Positions 1-4,331 of a stretch of 8,809 nucleotides of DNA are shown one piece after another. Numbering within the stretch: the first letter of the stretch is position 1; each line of letters begins with the position of its first letter. The translations under genes and the position numbers were made by a program. This stretch comes from JAIRQK01 sp047974135 (GTDB taxonomy: Bacteria; Campylobacterota; Campylobacteria; Campylobacterales; Campylobacteraceae). The stretch covers positions 1-8,809 of the forward strand of contig JBKECC010000109.1 in the NCBI GenBank assembly GCA_047974135.1, given 5' to 3'. The notes under the pieces are model-generated. The model saw only the letters and a list, made by a program, of their open reading frames with translations. It did not search any database and was not told where the DNA came from.

Positions 1-1
1 G

Positions 2-262
2 CCTGTAATGACTGATTTTAGTCATTTGCTTTTTGATGAAAAAATGCTAAAAAACATTGCGATTCTTTTTGATGATAAAGCAAAGATATATCACAGTGCA
101 AATCCTGATTTTTTATATAAAATCAATATGGACATTAACAAAAAAGATACGATGTGGGCATATAGTTCTGATGGCTACTTGAAAGAACTCCAAAATGAAA
201 AAGGGCAAATTTTCCGCCTTGGTGATTATGGAAAGTTCAATAAAATCCTTGGTATTCGTTAA
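2..262 (+). CDS. 3' end of a Sel1/Hcp-like protein gene (C-terminal domain only, truncated by window edge)
   Basis: The reading frame is open to the left edge (codons CCT GTA precede the ATG at 8), so this is best read as the end of a larger gene rather than an 84-residue protein. No ribosome binding site can be checked before position 8. The visible part matches the C-terminal domain of the next gene (residues about 248-322) nearly end to end: AILFDDK against AIFLDDK, then a shared PDF, then SSDGYLKE against SIDGNLKE, and a closing QIFRLGD...FNK..GI. The missing upstream part presumably encodes a signal peptide and Sel1 repeats, as in that paralog; this is inference. It is followed after 24 bp by the next gene in the same direction, probably as one operon. 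The function of the domain is unknown; its mix of short hydrophobic stretches and glycine turns suggests a small beta-rich fold. Confidence 0.7.
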   Translation, partial: PVMTDFSHLLFDEKMLKNIAILFDDKAKIYHSANPDFLYKINMDINKKDTMWAYSSDGYLKELQNEKGQIFRLGDYGKFNKILGIR

Positions 263-267
263 AAATT

Positions 268-277
268 TTACATGTAA
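268..277. repeat. TTACATGTAA palindrome, copy 1 (intergenic)
   Basis: Perfect palindrome, extended to TTTACATGTAAA at 267-278. It sits in the 24-bp gap between the first two Sel1-type genes. Its right arm runs into the ribosome binding site AAAGGG (276-281) of the gene starting at 287. Confidence 0.85.
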
Positions 278-286
278 AGGGTACGT

Positions 287-1255
287 ATGAAAAAATTTGT
301 TTTAATCATCTCTCTTTTTGTTTCAAGTATTTTTGCAAACAATAACACATTAAACGAGCAAAAATTGTGCGAAAAGGGCGATTTTTTAGCTTGTGAGAGA
401 GTTGGGTTTTCATATGAGAGTGGAAAATTTGAAGATACTTTTGATGAAAAAAAAGTAGATATAGACAAAGCTATCTATTTTTACAACATCGCTTGTATCG
501 GCGATATTAAAACAAGTTGCGCGGCAATTGCTGAAATTTACAAAATCAAAGCATTCGAATATCAAGATAAGTATATAAGTTATAACGAAAAAGCTTGCAA
601 ATTAAAAAATAGTTGGGCTTGCAATGAACTTGGCAACTTTTACGACTCTATAAAAAATTTCAAAAAAGCAAAAGATTACTACGAAAAAGCTTGCAATCTT
701 AAAAATGAAGCAAGTTGTTATGAACTGGGTGTTTACTACAAAATGGGCACTGGAGTTACTCAAAACATAGACAAAGCTATAAGTATTTTTACCTTTACAT
801 GTAATGGTGTTGAAGAGTATAGTTGTAAAGAACTTGGTGAACTTTTGATAGAGAAAAATAACTTAAAAGATGGAACTTTTTATATGAGCAAAGCTTGCAA
901 AAGTGGCAATAATGATGCTTGCAAAAAGATAGATAAAATGAAAAAAGATGGGCTAATCACAATAAAAAATAGCAATATTACAAACCTAAAAGTTTGGAGT
1001 ATCTCTCAAGACAACCAATCTTTAATAGTGGATATCAACGATCCAAAAACTTTAAAAGATGCGGCAATATTTTTAGATGATAAGGTTGAGATTCTTTTTG
1101 AGGTAAGTCCTGATTTTAGATATATTTTAGATGTTACTATTGATGGTAAAAACAAAAAATGGTTATACAGTATCGATGGAAATTTAAAAGAAAATCAGCA
1201 AATTTTCCGTCTTGGTGATTTTATAGGATTTAATAAATTCATTGGTATTTACTAA
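287..1255 (+). CDS. Exported Cys-rich Sel1-repeat (Hcp-like) protein with unknown C-terminal domain
   Basis: This 322-residue protein starts at an ATG five bases after AAAGGG. It has a basic, hydrophobic signal peptide (residues 1-17, cleavage likely after SIFA). Residues about 25-220 hold Sel1-like helical repeats of the kind A-x2-Y-x3-A-C. Each carries a C-x7-C pair, six in all: Cys 28/36, 70/78, 104/112, 136/144, 172/180 and 204/212. In the Helicobacter Hcp family such pairs form disulfides that staple each helix pair, so a periplasmic or secreted location is expected. Hcp proteins were first described as beta-lactamase-like or penicillin-binding, but repeats of this type mostly mediate protein-protein contacts, so no enzyme activity is assigned. 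Residues about 225-322 form a separate cysteine-free domain ending in FRLGD..GFNK.IGI, shared with the preceding truncated gene. The order suggests tandem duplication. A TTACATGTAA copy lies across the codon for Cys172. Confidence 0.85.
   Translation: MKKFVLIISLFVSSIFANNNTLNEQKLCEKGDFLACERVGFSYESGKFEDTFDEKKVDIDKAIYFYNIACIGDIKTSCAAIAEIYKIKAFEYQDKYISYNEKACKLKNSWACNELGNFYDSIKNFKKAKDYYEKACNLKNEASCYELGVYYKMGTGVTQNIDKAISIFTFTCNGVEEYSCKELGELLIEKNNLKDGTFYMSKACKSGNNDACKKIDKMKKDGLITIKNSNITNLKVWSISQDNQSLIVDINDPKTLKDAAIFLDDKVEILFEVSPDFRYILDVTIDGKNKKWLYSIDGNLKENQQIFRLGDFIGFNKFIGIY
795..804. repeat. TTACATGTAA palindrome, copy 2 (inside Sel1 gene)
   Basis: Perfect 10-bp palindrome inside the coding sequence. 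Read in frame it covers Phe-Thr-Cys-Asn, and the TGT at 800-802 is the codon for Cys172, first cysteine of the fifth C-x7-C pair. Confidence 0.85.
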
Positions 1256-1261
1256 AATAGT

Positions 1262-1271
1262 TTACATGTAA
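1262..1271. repeat. TTACATGTAA palindrome, copy 3 (intergenic)
   Basis: Extended palindrome TTTACATGTAAA at 1261-1272 in the 25-bp gap between two Sel1-type genes. As with copy 1, the right arm runs straight into the ribosome binding site (AGAGGA, 1272-1277) of the next gene, so the two spacers are built alike. Confidence 0.85.
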
Positions 1272-1280
1272 AGAGGAAAA

Positions 1281-2111
1281 ATGAAAAAAATATTTAAAGC
1301 ATTTATGATTTTACCTTTTGTGCTTTTTCTTTTAAAGGCAGATGTCAAAGTAGAAGATGAATGTAGCAAAAGCGTGATTGATGGCTATTTTGAAAACGAT
1401 AAACTGGAGCAATTTAACAAACCATTTGAAGAGAAAAAATACACAAAACAGCTTCAAAAATGTTGTGATAAAAACAACAAAGAAGCTTGCAACCGATTAG
1501 CTAGAAATATACATTTATACAAAGGATACAAAGATGCAATGCCAACGTATCAAAAAGCTTGCGATTTAGAAGAGGTAAACTCTTGTGTGTTTCTTGGGCA
1601 GATTTATGTGTCAAAAGAGGATGAAAGCTCTTATAAACAAGCAGCTATTTATTTTAGTAAAGCTTGCAAATTAAAAGACATAAACTCATGTAGCGCGACT
1701 GGAAATATTTATGAAAACAATCTAGATAATCCACAAAAAGCAGTGGATTCATACGAGGTTGGTTGCGAACTTAATGATGAGAGATTTTGCTTTGATATGG
1801 CAAGAGTTTATATAAAAAACGAGAAAAAATTAAACGTTAGTGAAAAAGTTTTTATGGATTTATGTGAAAAAAAAGCGTCTAATGCTTGTTTTTATTTAGG
1901 ATGGAAGTACAAAAATATAGACTTTGAAAAAAGTTTAAAACTTTACGAAAAAGCTTGTAAATATGAAAATTCATCTGGTTGCATGGAACTTGCAAAATAT
2001 TATGAAAGTACAAAAAATATAGAAAAAGCAAAAGAGTATTATAACCTTGCATGCTCTCTTCTTTTAAGCGATGGTTGCGAAAATGCTAAAAGGTTATATA
2101 AAACAAAATAA
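1281..2111 (+). CDS. Exported Cys-rich Sel1-repeat (Hcp-like) protein
   Basis: This 276-residue protein starts at an ATG four bases after AGAGGA. A signal peptide covers residues 1-20 (MKKIF followed by a hydrophobic run, cleavage likely after LLKA). Nearly all the mature protein is Sel1-type helix pairs with seven C-x7-C pairs: Cys 62/70, 94/102, 129/137, 162/170, 195/203, 226/234 and 258/266. Cys28 and Cys61 are additional and could pair with each other. The repeat pitch of about 32-36 residues matches the Hcp family, so a disulfide-stapled solenoid in the oxidising periplasm or outside the cell is predicted. Unlike the two genes before it, it lacks the C-terminal FRLGD domain and ends soon after the last repeat. 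It is the last gene of the plus-strand cluster and converges on the gene at 2140-2562. Its partner is unknown; a scaffold or binding role is more likely than catalysis. Confidence 0.85.
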   Translation: MKKIFKAFMILPFVLFLLKADVKVEDECSKSVIDGYFENDKLEQFNKPFEEKKYTKQLQKCCDKNNKEACNRLARNIHLYKGYKDAMPTYQKACDLEEVNSCVFLGQIYVSKEDESSYKQAAIYFSKACKLKDINSCSATGNIYENNLDNPQKAVDSYEVGCELNDERFCFDMARVYIKNEKKLNVSEKVFMDLCEKKASNACFYLGWKYKNIDFEKSLKLYEKACKYENSSGCMELAKYYESTKNIEKAKEYYNLACSLLLSDGCENAKRLYKTK

Positions 2112-2132
2112 TCTTTACATGTAAAGATTATT
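2107..2132. terminator. 26-bp perfect palindrome between convergent genes; possible bidirectional terminator
   Basis: A perfect inverted repeat (13 bp per arm) is centred on the fourth TTACATGTAA copy (2115-2124) and overlaps the stop codon of the gene ending at 2111. As RNA it can fold into an 11-bp stem with a CATG loop. On the minus strand it is followed by a T-rich stretch (ATTTTGTTTTATA). On the plus strand the following run is weaker (CTATTTTACTCTTT). The stem is AT-rich, so termination strength is uncertain, but the place between two converging stop codons fits. Confidence 0.5.
2115..2124. repeat. TTACATGTAA palindrome, copy 4 (intergenic, convergent)
   Basis: Core of the 26-bp palindrome at 2107-2132, in the gap between convergent stop codons at 2111 and 2140. 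This copy has by far the longest symmetric extension of the eight. Confidence 0.85.
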
Positions 2133-2139
2133 GACTATT

Positions 2140-2562
2140 TTACTCTTTAGATAGGTTTTCAAAAAATTCATAAATTCGCTTTTGTAAAAGCATCTTATCT
2201 TCTGGTAAATTTTCACCAAAAAATCTCTTTAATTGCTCTAAATTTACCTTTTTTGTCAACTCTTTTCTCATCTTAACATCTAGTAAAATATCTTTTATAA
2301 ACTCATCATAAATAGTGCATTTTCCCTTTAAGATGACTGCTATATAGTTTTTTACGGTATGCACTAAAATCTCTTGTCTTTTTTTATCGTCAACATAAGT
2401 CTCATTTGCAACATCTCTTAAAAGTGCAAAATCATACTCTTTTATATCTTCTACCAATGGTGCCATTATCAAAGCATAAGTTTTTGCACGAAACTCCAAA
2501 GAGCGGTGATGATACAAAAATACTTCACGAAATGATGAAAAAAACCACGTTTTGATGCTCAA
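2140..2562 (-). CDS. Conserved-looking hypothetical protein, 140 residues
   Basis: I do not recognise this gene. It starts with TTG (2560-2562), supported by AAAGGA at 2569-2574 with a six-base spacer; the next in-frame Met is only at residue 34, inside what looks like a folded helix. The product is soluble, highly charged (many Lys, Glu, Asp) and predicted helical throughout, with no signal peptide, membrane segment or cysteine cluster. The N-terminal part (FREVFLYHHRSLEFRAKTYA) is aromatic and basic, while the C-terminal half alternates charged and hydrophobic residues. It is transcribed divergently from the SRP RNA gene and converges on the Sel1 cluster, so it is probably monocistronic. 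A TerB-like or other small helical stress-type fold is possible, but no signature supports it. Confidence 0.75.
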   Translation of the reverse strand: MSIKTWFFSSFREVFLYHHRSLEFRAKTYALIMAPLVEDIKEYDFALLRDVANETYVDDKKRQEILVHTVKNYIAVILKGKCTIYDEFIKDILLDVKMRKELTKKVNLEQLKRFFGENLPEDKMLLQKRIYEFFENLSKE

Positions 2563-2568
2563 TTTTAA

Positions 2569-2574
2569 TCCTTT
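2569..2574 (-). promoter_or_regulatory. Ribosome binding site that supports a TTG start
   Basis: AAAGGA on the minus strand, six bases before TTG at 2562-2560. It decides the non-ATG start of the 140-residue gene, since there is no ATG nearby in frame. Confidence 0.65.
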
Positions 2575-2579
2575 TATAT

Positions 2580-2589
2580 TTACATGTAA
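2580..2589. repeat. TTACATGTAA palindrome, copy 5 (intergenic, divergent)
   Basis: Perfect 10-bp palindrome in the 68-bp gap between the divergent 140-residue gene and ffs. It sits about 18 bp upstream of that gene's start codon and 30 bp upstream of the likely -10 box of ffs, a place where a DNA-binding protein could affect either promoter. Confidence 0.85.
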
Positions 2590-2595
2590 GAAAAA

Positions 2596-2624
2596 TTAGT
2601 TTTTAAGACAAATAAAGGTAAAAT
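2596..2624 (+). promoter_or_regulatory. Putative promoter of the SRP RNA gene
   Basis: A TAAAAT box at 2619-2624 lies six bases before the proposed 5' end of the SRP RNA at 2631, matching a sigma70-type -10 element. Upstream at -35 spacing there is only a weak TTAGTT (2596-2601) within a T-rich run, which is normal for Campylobacterota promoters, where the -35 box is poorly conserved. The transcription start is inferred from the RNA stem, not seen. Confidence 0.45.
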
Positions 2625-2630
2625 CCTATC

Positions 2631-2738
2631 CGCTCTTCCTTAGACCTGTGCAATGATTTTGTTTGGCAACGCTTCAGGGTGGGAACACAGCAGAGCACTG
2701 AATTTTTTCATGTGCCGCAGTAATCTTGGGAAGGGTCC
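2631..2738 (+). ncRNA. ffs: Signal recognition particle RNA (4.5S type)
   Basis: This is the RNA scaffold that binds Ffh in the bacterial signal recognition particle and targets nascent membrane proteins to FtsY and the Sec translocon. The universal domain IV hairpin is clear at about 2671-2695: a TTCAGG left side of the internal loop, a short GTG/CAC stem capped by a GGAA tetraloop (2681-2684), then AGCAG on the right side. The ends close with a stem of about nine pairs including G-U: bases 2632-2640 (GCTCTTCCT) against 2728-2736 (GGGAAGGGT). The length of about 108 nt and absence of an Alu domain fit the small proteobacterial type. The 3' end is approximate and lies beside the stop codon of the convergent HD gene (2740-2742). 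No strong terminator hairpin follows beyond the RNA's own terminal stem, only T-rich sequence. Confidence 0.88.
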
Positions 2739-2739
2739 T

Positions 2740-3951
2740 TTAATCTTTATAATATTCGTCAATTTTTTCAGCCAATTTGTAAAAATCAACCTCGCCTGCT
2801 TTGCCTTTTTCTTTTAATTTCTCTTTTGTTGTAGCTTTTCCTATCACTAACTCTTTTGATTTTACTCCATAAGCAACGGAAATCGTAGCTTCTAAAAACG
2901 CAGCTAATCTATCACAATTTTTAAGTGCAGCCCCATCGATAGCGTTAAATTTGTTTTCATTGTACCCATCTAAACTTGTAACTGGAGTTACTTTGCCGTC
3001 TTTAATGACTCTATTTTCAAATTCATCTTTTTTACCATCTCTAATGCCAAGAATATACATAAACTCTTCTCTCATCAAGCTTGGAATATTTGGCAAAATC
3101 TCTGTCTCTATCTTTTGCATTTCAAACTCGTTGATAATCTCATCAAGCCCACTAACAGAGTATTTTACAGGACTTATGATATCTCTTGTAAGAGCTTCTG
3201 GGAGATCATGAAAAAGAGCACTATAGAAGTTATTTTCCAATCTTTTTGGGCAAGCTTTAATTTTCAATGAGTAAAAATAACCCAAAATCGCAACTATAAG
3301 CATGTGACCTAAAACTGAAGTTTCAGGAATTCTTGGAGTTTGAGCCCATCTTGTTTGAAAACGAAGACGACCGCTTAAATCTACAATTTTGGCAAGTTTT
3401 TTATTTAATGCAATTTTTTGAACACCATTTAGATTGTAGTAATCTTCTAACTCTTCTTCGACTGATTTTTTAACTCTATCTATATCGCTTAAAAATCCAC
3501 TTGTTTGATAAACTATCGAAAATTCCCATCTTGTAGATAGATAAGAGGCAGCTTTGAGTATAAATCTCTCTTTTACATGTAAAGAGTTATTGCTTAAATA
3601 CTCTTCAAATCTTTTATAAAATGCCCCATCTTCGATGTCTATAAGAGAATCTTTTAACTTATTTAACACCCAGCCATTTATCTCTGTTGTTTTTTTCTTT
3701 AATGCTTGATGAAAAACATCGGGACGAATGTCAGTTACAACTACACGGCGCAAAAATTCAAATATGCCAGCTTCTATTAAAATGCTCATATCAATCTTCT
3801 CATCCTCTTCACATTTTGCAAGAAGATAAGCGATGATAAATTTATGTGCTTGTTTATCAAGTTCTACAAGTTCAACCATGCGTGGATAATCGTTCCAGCG
3901 CTGTATAGAAGCAGCTGAAAAGAGTATATCAATAAGTTTTGGACTTAACAT
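2740..3951 (-). CDS. HD-domain phosphohydrolase, YfbR-like nucleotidase family, apparently with a duplicated domain
   Basis: A 403-residue protein of the HD superfamily. The C-terminal half has a complete metal-binding set: RW at about 201, His216, His248-Asp249 in a segment beginning FHDLPEALTRDI and running into SPVKY, and a distal Asp near 346 (NCDRLA). HD followed by E-x-LT-x-D-x4-PVKY closely resembles the E. coli 5'-deoxynucleotidase YfbR, so hydrolysis of nucleoside monophosphates is the best guess; substrate is not provable here. The N-terminal half starts with a similar pattern (RW at 18-19, PR, His36) but has Arg-Arg where the HD pair should be (FLRRVVV, about 66-72), suggesting an old, inactive duplicate. 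The ATG overlaps queF by 7 nt and has no good ribosome binding site, so translation is probably coupled to queF. A TTACATGTAA copy encodes Leu124-His-Val. Confidence 0.82.
   Translation of the reverse strand: MLSPKLIDILFSAASIQRWNDYPRMVELVELDKQAHKFIIAYLLAKCEEDEKIDMSILIEAGIFEFLRRVVVTDIRPDVFHQALKKKTTEINGWVLNKLKDSLIDIEDGAFYKRFEEYLSNNSLHVKERFILKAASYLSTRWEFSIVYQTSGFLSDIDRVKKSVEEELEDYYNLNGVQKIALNKKLAKIVDLSGRLRFQTRWAQTPRIPETSVLGHMLIVAILGYFYSLKIKACPKRLENNFYSALFHDLPEALTRDIISPVKYSVSGLDEIINEFEMQKIETEILPNIPSLMREEFMYILGIRDGKKDEFENRVIKDGKVTPVTSLDGYNENKFNAIDGAALKNCDRLAAFLEATISVAYGVKSKELVIGKATTKEKLKEKGKAGEVDFYKLAEKIDEYYKD
3573..3582. repeat. TTACATGTAA palindrome, copy 6 (inside HD gene)
   Basis: Extended to TTTACATGTAAA at 3572-3583. 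On the coding (minus) strand it reads Leu124-His125-Val126, between the degenerate N-terminal half and the active HD domain of the protein. Confidence 0.85.
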
Positions 3952-4331
3952 TTTTCTAATTTCTCTGAATCTATCTCAATAACTGTATGAACATTTCCTC
4001 TTGGCTTAAAATCGCCAACGATTTTCATCCATTTTGGTTGTAGTTTTGCACTCAAAGTATCGTAAATCTCGTTTATGCTTGTTTCATGAGAGATATTTTT
4101 ATACATAAAGCTATTTATATAGAGTTTTATGGCTTTTAACTCAACGACAAAGTCATTTGGTATATACTCTAAATAAATCGTTGCAAAATCAGGATATCCG
4201 CTTCTTGGACAAAGACACATAAACTCTGGCAAGGTTATCTTAATGACATAGTTTTTTTTATGTTTATTTGGCCAAATTTCTAAATCTTTTTGTACATCAA
4301 ACTCTTTTATCTCTTTTTCGCCGTATTTCAC
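3945..4331 (-). CDS. queF: NADPH-dependent 7-cyano-7-deazaguanine reductase QueF (type I)
   Basis: QueF reduces the nitrile of preQ0 to the aminomethyl group of preQ1 with two NADPH, a cytosolic step of queuosine biosynthesis for tRNA wobble position 34. At 128 residues it is a single T-fold (unimodular, Bacillus-type) enzyme, slightly short for this class. The active-site Cys is probably Cys41 in LCPRSGYPDFATIY, with Asp48 as the likely proton donor; Cys39 is an extra neighbour. The QueF substrate motif is intact at 64-71 (ELKAIKLY), followed by NSF and the conserved His82-Glu83. The start is GTG, sharing one base with the TAG of the upstream gene (TAGTG) and preceded by AAAAGGA with a six-base spacer. 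It sits between the EAL-like and HD genes in the gyrB operon, with no preQ1 riboswitch visible; expression likely follows gyrB. Confidence 0.93.
   Translation of the reverse strand: MKYGEKEIKEFDVQKDLEIWPNKHKKNYVIKITLPEFMCLCPRSGYPDFATIYLEYIPNDFVVELKAIKLYINSFMYKNISHETSINEIYDTLSAKLQPKWMKIVGDFKPRGNVHTVIEIDSEKLEKC

Noticed and set aside
8..262. A stand-alone 84-residue protein starting at the ATG at 8
   Set aside because: The frame is open upstream to the edge, and the sequence aligns with the C-terminal domain of the next gene rather than with a complete protein.
268..468. Minus-strand open frame of 66 codons
   Set aside because: Lies antisense to the signal peptide and first repeat of a clear Sel1 gene, and shows no family features.
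2951..3211. Plus-strand open frame of 86 codons
   Set aside because: Antisense to the HD domain coding region; low-complexity Ser/Leu/Ile composition typical of a shadow frame.
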